In this document: piece by piece, positions 24,601 to 32,804 of the stretch
Layout of the letters: each line of letters opens with the position of its first letter
Numbering within the stretch: position 1 is the first letter of the stretch
Origin: a virus
Length of the DNA: 48,518 nucleotides
Direction: 5' to 3' (one strand)
IMG/VR virus record: IMGVR_UViG_3300036791_000092
Coordinates: 1 to 48,518 of that record
Translations under genes and position numbers: made by a program
Notes under the pieces: generated by a model
Databases searched by the model: none
The model's input: only the letters and a program-made list of their open reading frames with translations
What the model was told of the DNA's origin: nothing

Positions 24601-26929
24601 TGCTCTTGGAGAGAGTGGAGCTAGTATCATAACTGCTAGAAGTGATGCAGAACTCCAGACTAAGATTGCTAGACTTGGTCCTGAGTGGGATGCGTTCACT
24701 AAAGAAGAGATTGCTGATTTCAAAAGAAGTCAAGGAGAATATGAATTCAATCGGAACTTCATGAATAATCAAGCGAATACTGAACTTGCTAGAAAAGGTA
24801 TTCTAAACAATGTGGTTCCTGATACTAGAGCACAAACAGCTATTGACGATCTAGCTAGCTGGCATTATAAACAAGAACTTCAACTTCTCAGGGATCATGT
24901 AGAACTTCACAATGCAGAACCATTTGCTCAACTCACTGCAATGGGTCAGAGATTTGCTGATACTGGAACTGCTAGATTTGGAGCTATAACTCCATTCATG
25001 GCTAGAACTGCTACTAATCCTTACAACTCATACATACGAACTGCTCTTGGAGTCTCCAGTAAGGACAACTATCCTCTTTGGCAACTAGCACAAGAGAGAC
25101 TAGAGTCCTTTGGAGATACTGCTTTTAATAGAATTCGAGATGCTTTTGGAGCTACTAGGAAAGGACTTCTTTCTGTTGAAGATGCGAGTAAAGTATCTGA
25201 GAAGTTTGGTCTAGGAAATCCTTATGGAACTGCTCTGGATCAGATGAGTAGGGAACAGAACTATTATGGAGGATTAGCTAATCAACTTCCTAATCCTGGG
25301 CTCTTCTCTAAGTTCATAGCTACTGCGAATACTGCTCTTGGAGCTACAATCATTCGACTGGATACTTTCCAGCAACTTATCCATGCAGTTACGATGCCTA
25401 TCATGAGTGCATTGGAATTTGGTTCTGCTAGTAAGGACTTGCAAAAACTTCTTACTATCCAAGTTCCGGGCCAGCAATCGTTAACAGTTCCAGGTTTCTC
25501 AAGAACTCTCTTCAATGCTGTGAAGAACTATTTCGGTCCAGACTCTGAGAAACTTCAAACTCTCTACCAGTCAACTGGACTCACTAGAGATGAACTCCAA
25601 GTTCACCGTCAGATGATTAATGAACTCTCTATGCCACTAGGAAAACTCTCAGAAAGTGGCTGGGCTCAGAAGATAGATAATGCTTCTCAGTATGCAGAAC
25701 GTCTGACTGGAACTAAGTTCACAAATCAATTCATCCATTTCGTCTCTTCAGATATTGGTCGACAACTAGGAGAAGCTGTTGGTCAAACTGGTCAGGATCT
25801 TCTTGATACTATCGGAACTTTCTCGAATAGAGTTCTTGGAAACATATCTGCTGGTCAGAGAGCAGGAATATTCCAAGGACCAGTAGGACAAGCAGTTGGT
25901 CTATTCCAATCCTACCAATGGAACTTGATGCAGCAACTTCTCAGACATATAGGAGAAGGAGATGTTAAGAGTCTTGCTATGGGTGCTGGTATGCAGTCTA
26001 GCATTTTTGGTCTCAGTTCTCTTCCAGGGTTCCATGCACTTAACTCAATCATAGCGGAGAAACATGGAAATACTCAGGGAAATGATCTATACAGTGCTGC
26101 TAATAGCATGTTGGGTCAGACTGCTTCTGATTATCTTCTCTATGGAAGTCTCAGCGGACTTACGGGATTATCACTCTATTCAAGAGGTGATATTAATCCT
26201 CGCAGTACTACTATTCTTCCGGTCAATCCTCTTAACTTCCCGTCTGTATCAGCAGGAATTCGTGTATACCAAACTCTCGCTCAATTGGAAAATAATATCA
26301 CTACAAAGGGTGGTGATATTCCTACTTCTCTGTTGCTTGCTGCTGAACATAATGGTTTATCAAGACCACTCTCAGGAATAGCTCAGTTGATGCAAGGGTT
26401 CTCTACTGCTCCAAGTGGGAACTTGATCTCTACTAATCCAGGATTTTCAGATCTTTCAAATATCTCTACTATGAGTAGAATACTTGGAGCAAAACCTTTA
26501 GAAGAAGCTACAGCTATGGATGCTATGTATAGGAGTAATGCTCTAAAGACTCTAGATAGAGCTAGACTTCAGGAACTTGGAAGTGCTGCTATGACTGTTA
26601 TGTATGGAGATCATCCTCTAGCACCAGAGGTAACTCATCAATTCCTATCTGATTATGTGAAAGCAGGAGGAAATGTTAATAACTTCAACTCCTGGTTCAT
26701 GCAAAAAAGTAAGGATGCAAATACAGCAGCTGTGAATAGAGTGATGGAGAATTTTAGGAGTCCTAGAAGTCAATCCTTAATGGTTCAAATGGGAGGCACC
26801 CCGTTACCAGACTTCCGAAATAATCCTTCAACTACTGCTAGTTCTAGTCCTACTAGAGATTTATCTCCATCTTCAACTGCTACTGCTCCAGTCTCTTCTC
26901 CAGTCCCAGTCTCTGACGAAGTTCAGTAG
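21611..26929 (+). CDS. Large ejection/internal virion protein
   Basis: 1772 residues, the largest gene. It is the last plus-strand gene, in the slot of the giant core protein of podoviruses. Mostly helical, rich in Ala, Ser, Leu and Gln, with a Pro/Ser-rich last 40 residues. Alanine/glycine-rich parts near residues 150-235 could insert in membrane. No lysozyme or transglycosylase motif was confidently found. It carries palindromes P11 (residues about 29-49, PDSMSQNLDTTSP) and P12 (residues about 451-469) in frame, and a lone right-arm relic near 25466. Its last 50 bases overlap the facing minus-strand gene. Confidence 0.7.
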   Translation: MADDEFLNPTNPLGIAGAGGIGTGSRFSSGAETPDSMSQNLDTTSPIRPSSYADRVSNTLTGASLDAQAQGSKPISDIAYDLVTKAAPLTGAAVVNSFYNTAVEIGNFLGGDFHKATIEDEFGPSSETTAYYQQHAGPIEGAALAIGSLAPGLGAIKVLKLAQAGKFGNAMKITTGLASGIQDAAIKAAADDMVGNATGASLFGLSSVNKTKAILAGIGDQALQGVAYQTATLATMHASPITDANTFGDNLSDVFDAAKGFAVVGGLIEGASSIYKINKAIKAADLSTKQQEAFGLLGKGNYTPGDRVVKAYETLDQIPAPTNTLGQQKLNITTHTTNREIQKILIGAAGGDEEVAGTFRNFLEKGRKDGSIGPEELQNNLGQMSRIGRYDDIGVVSTPSDVFYIPSKIDPAGISTSTHDDLMFRDSHSDFDTQVSRAMTLTNPTQLPTIGRATDRLVLSPLGMQTSGVTAQKYAGVLDAYKQGVDIFISSDGKTHINPSSGTFKEVARPGESRVLSVAERAEYEKTGNLPKDSKPLESVGTILDTATGKLFDAASPPLPVVGDIGKPNLTNQGLMVGKQVFPQKAGSEFDPLSVTPLDANARYVWASLRGIKNSDSIASNDLPMLEQMYREKAAGFEHENIPVFNDGSSVPSTAGDLLDHISQLKQAAYGDLLSQGKNTDEIGRILNSPTSGMTKNFNSLDPADLITDPALNANTRHIRLAYDIGTTKDSEGNLLRGLQNTNYRVKLARDTNSDTVSNYLSTISGGSQQRAQELFSRLQFTKGAGDADILGAGSSFLRNANSDFGTIGQQSERMGRAVSEIGTQRTSVVADTLASPTNSLRRDPALAAEYGNFVAVRRMTGEHYVLLSDVDAAANKLPPNTAILEGAVKKDPKTGAVTIDRTYLPNGFVSGDTDMQGFFGTTQRNVLKSYYTLSPEVVAVERASQGLNNIRNSLRSDWWKSQGINKEAPNPDRLYTPPIDGSKYPFFAYVRQKEGYALGESGASIITARSDAELQTKIARLGPEWDAFTKEEIADFKRSQGEYEFNRNFMNNQANTELARKGILNNVVPDTRAQTAIDDLASWHYKQELQLLRDHVELHNAEPFAQLTAMGQRFADTGTARFGAITPFMARTATNPYNSYIRTALGVSSKDNYPLWQLAQERLESFGDTAFNRIRDAFGATRKGLLSVEDASKVSEKFGLGNPYGTALDQMSREQNYYGGLANQLPNPGLFSKFIATANTALGATIIRLDTFQQLIHAVTMPIMSALEFGSASKDLQKLLTIQVPGQQSLTVPGFSRTLFNAVKNYFGPDSEKLQTLYQSTGLTRDELQVHRQMINELSMPLGKLSESGWAQKIDNASQYAERLTGTKFTNQFIHFVSSDIGRQLGEAVGQTGQDLLDTIGTFSNRVLGNISAGQRAGIFQGPVGQAVGLFQSYQWNLMQQLLRHIGEGDVKSLAMGAGMQSSIFGLSSLPGFHALNSIIAEKHGNTQGNDLYSAANSMLGQTASDYLLYGSLSGLTGLSLYSRGDINPRSTTILPVNPLNFPSVSAGIRVYQTLAQLENNITTKGGDIPTSLLLAAEHNGLSRPLSGIAQLMQGFSTAPSGNLISTNPGFSDLSNISTMSRILGAKPLEEATAMDAMYRSNALKTLDRARLQELGSAAMTVMYGDHPLAPEVTHQFLSDYVKAGGNVNNFNSWFMQKSKDANTAAVNRVMENFRSPRSQSLMVQMGGTPLPDFRNNPSTTASSSPTRDLSPSSTATAPVSSPVPVSDEVQ
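21696..21757 (+). repeat. GC-capped palindrome P11, coding, MSQ peptide
   Basis: CGGGCGCCGAAACTCCTGAT, AGTATGTCTCAAAA, TTTAGACACTACCAG and CCCGATCAGGCCG. Read in frame it gives PDSMSQNLDT, the same peptide core as in three minus-strand proteins. Confidence 0.85.
22960..23016 (+). repeat. Palindrome P12, coding, degenerate
   Basis: CGGGCGCGCCACAGACCGAT, GGTATTGAGCCCG, GGTATGCAAACTTCCGGCG. GC caps are clear, the core has decayed, and the frame is open. Confidence 0.5.
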
Positions 26930-27206
26930 TTACTAGTTGAGTGAATTCTTCAGGAGATATGAGAAGGACATTCTTATAAAATAATCCTTCTTCATCTCTT
27001 CTGAGAGTTTTTAGAACTTTCTTTCTAGATCTACTTCTTATCTGAAAAGTAGATTTAGTATCCACTCCATTCTTTCTAGCACATCTCTTTACTACTCCAC
27101 GAGATGTTCCTAATTTACTAGCTATCTCCTGTAGACTGTAATGAGCAGTCCTCATCCTGATTAGAGTAGTAATCATATTTTTTGTCCAGAAAAATCTTTT
27201 TGCCAT
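26880..27206 (-). CDS. Small helix-turn-helix DNA-binding protein
   Basis: 108 residues starting MAKRFFWTKNMITTL at 27206; palindrome P13 abuts the start. HTH at about residues 22-43 (SLQEIASKLGTSRGVVKRCA), followed by a basic stretch and an acidic, Leu-rich end. It may be a regulator of late or early transcription. It is the last gene of the minus-strand block and overlaps the end of the 1772-residue gene by 50 bases in antisense, so opposing transcripts collide here. Confidence 0.6.
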   Translation of the reverse strand: MAKRFFWTKNMITTLIRMRTAHYSLQEIASKLGTSRGVVKRCARKNGVDTKSTFQIRSRSRKKVLKTLRRDEEGLFYKNVLLISPEEFTQLVTTELRQRLGLEKRLEQ

Positions 27207-27207
27207 G

Positions 27208-27279
27208 ATTGGTGGCCCAAACATTACATACTATTAACTTTAGTTTTGTCTCATACTGTGAGACAGTCAGGCCATCAAT
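27208..27279 (-). repeat. GC-capped palindrome P13 (subtype B)
   Basis: GGTGGCCCAAACATTACATA, CTATTAACTTTAGTTTT, GTCTCATACTGTGAGAC at 27248-27264 and CAGGCCATCAATC. It fills the gap between two minus-strand genes exactly. The right-hand GC cap on the minus strand reads GGGCCACCAATC and runs straight into the ATG. Confidence 0.85.
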
Positions 27280-27281
27280 CG

Positions 27282-27551
27282 TTACTCTTCTATTCCAGCA
27301 TCTGTTCTCCACTTATTCAAATTCTCTTTTCTCCATCTCTCCATATCTCCTGCAATTTTCATTGCTTCCACATATACCTTTGCATCATCAACTGGTCTTT
27401 TGTTGTGGAGAACTTCATCCATTCTTTCTCTAGCCCAGACTCGAATTATATTCGGAGCACTGGTATCTCTAGCTAGAAGGATGAATATTGGTTCATCTGG
27501 AAGAGCATTGTAGTAGCAATCATACTCACCAGGATGAGTCTTAGTTCCCAT
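27282..27551 (-). CDS. Conserved small phage protein
   Basis: 89 residues after AAAGGAG. The pattern THPGEYDCYYNALPDEPIFI, LLARDTSAP, IRVWARER, VYVEAMKIAGDMERWRKEN is shared with many unassigned phage proteins near structural or replication blocks. No catalytic motif. Helical C-terminus. Confidence 0.65.
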   Translation of the reverse strand: MGTKTHPGEYDCYYNALPDEPIFILLARDTSAPNIIRVWARERMDEVLHNKRPVDDAKVYVEAMKIAGDMERWRKENLNKWRTDAGIEE

Positions 27552-27565
27552 TTCTTTTACTCCTT

Positions 27566-27757
27566 TTATCCTCTATTAGTTTCCCAACGATCTTGGAGAA
27601 CATCCAGTTTCTCAATATGAGAAACTCTAGCCTCTAAGGAAGATACTCGTATCTGAAGTATATGAAACTCATTATTTATCAGATCTTGTTCTTTCATTAG
27701 AATTGTTATTTGTCGTCTCAGTAACAACACTTCCTTCAGGAACCTTAGTAGCCACAT
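27566..27757 (-). CDS. Small coiled-coil protein, overlapping gene
   Basis: 63 residues from ATG at 27757 with AGGAGAG seven bases upstream; an in-frame TTG at 27775 is possible. It starts MWLLRFLKEVLLLRRQ (hydrophobic and basic), then a coiled coil (NNEFHILQIRVSSLEARVSH). It overlaps the previous gene by 86 bases in another frame. The good ribosome binding site supports it. Could be a small membrane-linked spanin-like or regulatory peptide; unknown. Confidence 0.5.
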   Translation of the reverse strand: MWLLRFLKEVLLLRRQITILMKEQDLINNEFHILQIRVSSLEARVSHIEKLDVLQDRWETNRG

Positions 27758-28118
27758 TTCGATCTCTCCTGACAAGTTCTACACTATCCTCTTTCTCAAC
27801 TAATTCCACATCTTCTAGACCAGGAACTCTAAGATGAGGATTTTGAGGATGGAATCTTCTGTTCCTGAGAGCAGTTACTAGAACTCCACAAAGATCCTCA
27901 CAATCATACTCTCCATCTAGAGCAATATCTACTTTGAGAGCTATACGTCCAAGACATTCCTCGAATGTCTCTCCTTTCTGTGCAAACTCAATCACATCAG
28001 GATGATAAGCTAGTTCCTCTCGGAGAGTTACTAGAGTATCAGGAGGTTGATGGATATGGATTAGATGATGAGTAGTATCATCAAATCCTCCAGAGGAATT
28101 CTTCTTCTTCTTAGTCAT
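27672..28118 (-). CDS. Hypothetical phage protein
   Basis: 148 residues. Middle part HPDVIEFAQKGETFEECLGR, IALKVDIALDGEYDCEDLCG, then a flexible acidic and Asn/Thr-rich end (VVTETTNNNSNERTRSDK). The KKKK start suggests nucleic-acid contact but nothing definite. GGAG lies upstream of the ATG. Confidence 0.6.
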   Translation of the reverse strand: MTKKKKNSSGGFDDTTHHLIHIHQPPDTLVTLREELAYHPDVIEFAQKGETFEECLGRIALKVDIALDGEYDCEDLCGVLVTALRNRRFHPQNPHLRVPGLEDVELVEKEDSVELVRRDRNVATKVPEGSVVTETTNNNSNERTRSDK

Positions 28119-28124
28119 ACTGTC

Positions 28125-28493
28125 TTACTCCGGTAACGGTGAATATTTTGGTTTTGCTGCTTGTTTAGCTCGTATTTTATTTGATAACAACCAACAACGC
28201 TCTAATTCTTTATCAGCTGCTCCAATAAGATTTATGTTATAAGTATTACACAATGCAGCTAATGTAGTCATTACACCACCAATTTCTTGAATTTGATCTC
28301 CTATTGGACGATTGAATACATAGTCAACAAGTTGTAGAACTTCACTTTTACTACATCCTGACGTTTGCACTAATTCAAGTGCTTCTTCTATGAAACGATG
28401 ATTGCGTTCTCTTTTATCTGTTCCGATTTCTGGACCAAAACAATACTGTATCCAATCATTTACTCTAATTTGAAAACTTACTTCTTTATTCAT
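28125..28493 (-). CDS. MazG-like NTP pyrophosphohydrolase
   Basis: 122 residues. HRFIEEALELVQTSG...LVDYVFNRPIGDQIQEIGGV with ExxE and a second acidic helix fits the all-alpha NTP-PPase fold of phage MazG-type enzymes, which hydrolyse dNTPs or alarmone-type nucleotides. RAKQAAKP near the end is frequent in phage members. Its ATG overlaps the stop of the upstream ATPase gene (ATGA). AT-rich codon use unlike its neighbours hints at recent acquisition. Confidence 0.7.
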   Translation of the reverse strand: MNKEVSFQIRVNDWIQYCFGPEIGTDKRERNHRFIEEALELVQTSGCSKSEVLQLVDYVFNRPIGDQIQEIGGVMTTLAALCNTYNINLIGAADKELERCWLLSNKIRAKQAAKPKYSPLPE

Positions 28494-29803
28494 ACTACTT
28501 GCTCCTTCTCTTCCTTACTTAGAAACTGCCAATCAATAAACTTAGGTTCTTCTCGTAACTTCTTCTTAGGAAGGAACCCACTTCCTTGGTTTGTCTGAAC
28601 AGTCTGAAGTTTCTCAGCCTGGATCATTCCAGATACTATATCCATCATATCTTTCTGACTGTTCAGATCATTACAGACTTGCATCCAGAGTTCTTTAGGA
28701 GTCACAGTAGAAACTGCTGCTTCTATGTAATCCATAATCTTATTCGCTATATCCGAATTCTTTCCTTTTCCAAACTCCCCCATAGCTTTAGGCATTTGGA
28801 GTTCTGCATGAGTCAGGATTGTATTAGCTTGGAGAATATCTTCGTAGGAGATTTCTGTTGAGAACCTAGCAGTTGCTAGGATTATAGAAATCCTAAGGAG
28901 TTGATTGAACCGACGATTAGAATAAGCCTTGAAGCGAATATCAGGAACTCCGATCTCTGATTGATAGATCGAGTCTAGTAACTTATCGGCGGCCGGAGAA
29001 ACTTCTAACCTATGAGTCTCGATACTATGAAGCCTCGATAGGTATAGACTTAACGAGCCGCCAAGTATTTCATCCGGAGGTGGAGGTTTAGTTATTCTTC
29101 TTCCACTTCTTTCGCCGTGCACCAATATAAGTCTTGAGAGGAAACCGCTTCCAATACTTTCTGGCGGAAATGCTCTTGCGAATAGTTCTGGAGTGTTCCC
29201 ACTAAGTATTGAAATCGTTGGTTGACAGATTGATACTGACTTGGAGTTTTTGAGTCTCTGAGAAAAAGGTTGCTCGGGACTATCAAAGTCCCAGAGGTTT
29301 CCAAGAGTCGTAAAGAAATCAAGATTTCCTGGGCCTGCGAATTCGTTAAATTCGTCAGCAACAATGAACACTTCTCTTGGTTCATTACTATCTGATCCTC
29401 CCCAGAGGTTTTCTGCTGTCGTGAGGTTATAGCTTTTCTTACTACTTTTAGTTCCTTCGGTGTCAGAGTCATCTTCTGTTAGTCCTTCCAGGTCAAGTAG
29501 GAATTTCTCTTTACTCGTCTTATCCGCAGAGAACTTATTGTATCCACTAGAAGAGAGAACTCTTCTAACCATCTTGATACTAGTGGACTTTCTAGCAGCA
29601 GGTTCTCCGAGAAGCATTACATATAGATTTGGAAATACTCTGAAGTGACCGTGTTGAACATGAGTCTTTCTACCAATGCAAGCTCCAAGCGTAGTTAACC
29701 AACACCATCTATGATACTGGACTGGTGGTTCGGAAACTTCTACATATTTGAAATAGTTTCTAAACACATCTTGCTCTAGATCGTGCGGATGATCTCTTGG
29801 CAT
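28490..29803 (-). CDS. DUF3987-like primase-helicase ATPase
   Basis: 437 residues. P-loop variant LLGEPAARKSTSI (66-74) and Walker B VFIVADEFNEF (145-155), then SILSGNTPELFARAFPPESIG with GFLSRLILV, a pattern of DUF3987 proteins that serve as replicative helicase or primase-helicase in many phages. No separate DnaB or primase was recognised elsewhere. Palindrome P14 lies inside (LGGSLSLYLSRLHSIETHRL), yet that part looks native for the family, so the structure may be imposed on coding sequence. It is next to DNA polymerase. Confidence 0.65.
   Translation of the reverse strand: MPRDHPHDLEQDVFRNYFKYVEVSEPPVQYHRWCWLTTLGACIGRKTHVQHGHFRVFPNLYVMLLGEPAARKSTSIKMVRRVLSSSGYNKFSADKTSKEKFLLDLEGLTEDDSDTEGTKSSKKSYNLTTAENLWGGSDSNEPREVFIVADEFNEFAGPGNLDFFTTLGNLWDFDSPEQPFSQRLKNSKSVSICQPTISILSGNTPELFARAFPPESIGSGFLSRLILVHGERSGRRITKPPPPDEILGGSLSLYLSRLHSIETHRLEVSPAADKLLDSIYQSEIGVPDIRFKAYSNRRFNQLLRISIILATARFSTEISYEDILQANTILTHAELQMPKAMGEFGKGKNSDIANKIMDYIEAAVSTVTPKELWMQVCNDLNSQKDMMDIVSGMIQAEKLQTVQTNQGSGFLPKKKLREEPKFIDWQFLSKEEKEQVV
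28987..29063 (-). repeat. GC-capped palindrome P14 inside the DUF3987-like gene
   Basis: CGGCGGCCGGAGAAACTTCT, AACCTATGAGTCTCGATAC, then TCGATAGGTATAGACTTAAC and GAGCCGCC. GGCGGC and GCCGCC form perfect ends; inner arms match in part. Confidence 0.65.
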
Positions 29804-29815
29804 TGTCTAGGAGTC

Positions 29816-32122
29816 CTAGGCTACTTTCTGGATCTTCAATCCTTTAGACTTCTTCAACTTCTTAACATCACTCCATCTAGTTCCTTCTCCTTTGAGATCA
29901 ACAGGAACTATCAGAGTTCTAGTTACTCCAAAAATATCCTTAACAGGAGTAGGAATTCTCATTTCTTCAGCTACTCTGAAAGCTAAATCCTCTCTTCCTT
30001 TTCTATAGGAAAAGAGAATTGAGTCATGTATTTGAGTGTGAAGTTTGAAATCCTTAGGATTAGGAAGATAGATGTTTGTAAAAACTCTGAGGTATGCTTT
30101 ATTTAATAGCATAGCTGCTAGAGATTGAGGACAATGAGCAATGTAAGCATTGAGGAAATGTTTATTAGTAGTCGGATCACCAAAGCATCTACGAGTCCAG
30201 CCAGTTGGTCCAACTAATAGACCTGAACTCTTGACTTGTTGTTTGATCCACTTCTGATAATCATATCTGACTACCGAATAGGTATTAGCAAATTGCTTGA
30301 GAAGATGTCCAGTTACCTGAAGAAGAGTCCAATGGACTGGAAGTTTGAGAAGTTTCTTAGCTTGAAGAACTTTAGCTATCTTCATGGTGTCGAGCATAAC
30401 TTGCTCTCTCATATTGTAAGATGCACCATGATTGGTATTTTTAGAAAGTTGTCTGATTGGTTTATTCAGAGCTTCATGAACCCACTCTTCTTCTTCAGCA
30501 TCCCAATAACTATTCACAATCTCTTCATAAGGAAGTCCGAAGAAAGAGCTAGCATTTGTTCCATGAAAGTCCTTACTAGGATCATCAACAGCTTTGATGA
30601 GAGCAGTATCTCCAGTTATATATCCAGTCCCTCTACTCTCATTCTGAGCGTAATCTGCTTCTCCAATGTAGAACCCATCATCAGCTACAAAACATTCCTT
30701 AACTGAGTCATCATCCTCACCATCTTCATTCCTAGGAATATTATGTATTTGAAGTCCACACCAGAATTGAGACTCTCTAGCTGCAAGTCTCCCAGTATCA
30801 GTTCCATGAGGATTGAGAGCATAGAAAGTTCTTCCTAACCAGGAAATTCCTTCTTTATAATAGCTCCCACGGAGCTTACTATCTTCCCGGTAAGATGTAA
30901 TTGTATCAATGATCCTTTTGTTAAGAGGATGTCTGTTAGCCACTTTGTCTTTCTCCGCGTCGGCAGAGCTAGTAATATCTTTACTCCCCAATATATGAAA
31001 TAATCTAACAGTCTGTTGAGGGCTGTTAGGGTTATAATTTTGATTACCAACCATCTTACGTAGAGATAGGAGTCTCGACTCCATATCTTTTTCCACGTTC
31101 CCTTTGGCAATGGTAGCTCTTTCCGGATCATATTTAAGTCCAGTATGTTCTGAGAGGATACAAGGGAATACAACTGGGAACTCTTGAAGGAAATTCCCTA
31201 TTGCATATTCAGGAACTTCAAGAATAAGAGCGAGACATGAGAGGACAGTAGTGTAGCAGTCTTTCGCATTGTATTGGTAGTAGTCAAGTAAGTCCCCAGT
31301 CTTTCCATCATTTTTGTGGAAGGTGTAGTTTCTGACCATGAATGCTGAGATAAAGCCCAAGTCTTTAGGCAACTCGGACAACCAGCTATGAAAGAGGTTG
31401 ATGGTATCGAATGAATAATTAGTAATCGGTATTCCATATCTGAACAAGTATGCAATATCATACTTACCATTCTGTAGAACCTTTGGAGCAGCAGTTGAAC
31501 AGATGTATCGGACGAAGAGGATATTATATTCCTCATTCATAGGGACTACTACAGTAACTAAGGAGAGCTTTCCAGTCTCTTGAGAGATCTGGAGTCCACA
31601 GAAACCTACACAAGTTATAGTCTTGAGAGGATCTCCAATACGAGTTTCTAGATCTATTCCGATCAAAGAGCAAGAGTCGAAATAAGAACAGAGGAACTCA
31701 AGACGAGAAGGAGTGAAGAGTTCCCATTTGAAAGGAGGTTCAATTACCCAATCTTGAGGATTGAGGAATTTGTTCAGGAACCTCTGAAGGATGAATTTTC
31801 CAGTTGGAGTGGAGACTAGGTTCTTAAGAGGATCAATGAAAAGGAACTCAACTTCCTTATAGGAAATAATACTCCCAGCATATTCACTGATCTTTGGCCT
31901 GGCAGAACCAGTAGTAACGCCCACTATTAGTTCCAGAAGTCTCTGACTAGTGGAGACTATTGGACAACCACCTTTCTGTTTGCTCTTGAGAACGAACTCC
32001 AGAGGAACAGTATTAGGATCAGTTGTGTCGAAATATACCTGAGCTCTTCCCATTAGAAGAGGCTTGAGGAAACTTAGATAAGGAGTATCCTCGTAAGTGA
32101 GATGGAAGATTAAGGACTTCAT
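29816..32122 (-). CDS. polA: Family-A DNA polymerase with 3'-5' exonuclease
   Basis: 768 residues. Exonuclease motif I IGIDLET (154-160). Polymerase motif A has EADYAQNESRG with Asp490. Motif B has RQLSKNTNHGASY (Arg557, Lys561, Tyr569). Motif C has QIHDSIL (His699-Asp700), with Ser in place of the usual Glu. It replicates phage DNA, with proofreading suggested by the exonuclease motif. Length is normal for a phage polymerase. It stands between the DUF3987-like ATPase and a second DnaQ-type exonuclease, forming a replication block. GGAAA precedes the ATG. Confidence 0.92.
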   Translation of the reverse strand: MKSLIFHLTYEDTPYLSFLKPLLMGRAQVYFDTTDPNTVPLEFVLKSKQKGGCPIVSTSQRLLELIVGVTTGSARPKISEYAGSIISYKEVEFLFIDPLKNLVSTPTGKFILQRFLNKFLNPQDWVIEPPFKWELFTPSRLEFLCSYFDSCSLIGIDLETRIGDPLKTITCVGFCGLQISQETGKLSLVTVVVPMNEEYNILFVRYICSTAAPKVLQNGKYDIAYLFRYGIPITNYSFDTINLFHSWLSELPKDLGFISAFMVRNYTFHKNDGKTGDLLDYYQYNAKDCYTTVLSCLALILEVPEYAIGNFLQEFPVVFPCILSEHTGLKYDPERATIAKGNVEKDMESRLLSLRKMVGNQNYNPNSPQQTVRLFHILGSKDITSSADAEKDKVANRHPLNKRIIDTITSYREDSKLRGSYYKEGISWLGRTFYALNPHGTDTGRLAARESQFWCGLQIHNIPRNEDGEDDDSVKECFVADDGFYIGEADYAQNESRGTGYITGDTALIKAVDDPSKDFHGTNASSFFGLPYEEIVNSYWDAEEEEWVHEALNKPIRQLSKNTNHGASYNMREQVMLDTMKIAKVLQAKKLLKLPVHWTLLQVTGHLLKQFANTYSVVRYDYQKWIKQQVKSSGLLVGPTGWTRRCFGDPTTNKHFLNAYIAHCPQSLAAMLLNKAYLRVFTNIYLPNPKDFKLHTQIHDSILFSYRKGREDLAFRVAEEMRIPTPVKDIFGVTRTLIVPVDLKGEGTRWSDVKKLKKSKGLKIQKVA

Positions 32123-32154
32123 ATACTAAGTTTCCCCAAACTCTTCTAGTTTAA

Positions 32155-32724
32155 TTAGTTAGCATGTTCAGTCATTAGTTTTTCCCAAGACTTCTGAACA
32201 CACTTAACTTGATGAATTGCATCATCAAGAGCGTTGTGGAAAGTTCCTTCTCTTGGTTCATTCTTGAAATCGAAATCTGCTAGATCGAAGATTGTTCTAG
32301 TATCTCTTGGACTGTTGTAGGACCAAGGAAGAGGTGTTCTAGTTACTCTGAAAGCATTCTCTAGAATAACTATATCGAAACTAGGACCATGACACCAGAC
32401 TGGAGTTTTAGGTGTGAGACCGTTAACATTCCACCAACTAAGGAATTCTGCAAAAACTGCGGTTATATGAGAAGAAGCTCCAGCAACAGGAACAGTCTTT
32501 TTGTTTCCAGCGATGAGATCAAACCAGAAAGTAACAGTGCCAACATCCATTGTGAGTCCGAACTGCTCACAAGAAAGAGGATCTATCCAATCGAAAAAAG
32601 AATAAGTAGTATTGATGAAGTTACTTTTTGGATCGAAGATAACTGCTCCGATGGAGGTGATGATTGAAGTATTACGAACTCCGAGAGTTTCGATATCAAT
32701 CATAACTGCTTTGGTATCTGTCAT
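32155..32724 (-). CDS. DnaQ-fold 3'-5' exonuclease
   Basis: 189 residues. DEDD-type motifs: MIDIETLG (Asp9, Glu11), WCHGPSFDIVILENAF and HNALDDAIHQ (HxAxxDA form, DEDDh). This fits the small Rv2179c-like exoribonuclease/DnaQ group found in phages. It may trim RNA or DNA during replication or degrade nucleic acids. Same strand as polymerase, 32 bases upstream of it. Confidence 0.85.
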   Translation of the reverse strand: MTDTKAVMIDIETLGVRNTSIITSIGAVIFDPKSNFINTTYSFFDWIDPLSCEQFGLTMDVGTVTFWFDLIAGNKKTVPVAGASSHITAVFAEFLSWWNVNGLTPKTPVWCHGPSFDIVILENAFRVTRTPLPWSYNSPRDTRTIFDLADFDFKNEPREGTFHNALDDAIHQVKCVQKSWEKLMTEHAN

Positions 32725-32743
32725 TGAGAAGTTCCTTCTATTG

Positions 32744-32804
32744 CCGCCCGGAAAGTTCTATACCTATTCTCATTTTTGAGACATACTATAGAACTCTCCG
32801 GCGG
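32744..32804 (-). repeat. GC-capped palindrome P15, best hairpin
   Basis: CCGCCCGGAAAGTTCTATAC, CTATTCTCA, TTTTT, then TGAGACATACTATAGAACTC and TCCGGCGG. Arms of about 28 bases pair almost throughout around a short loop. It fills the gap between the exonuclease and the ssDNA-binding candidate. The A-run is on the minus (coding) strand. Confidence 0.9.
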
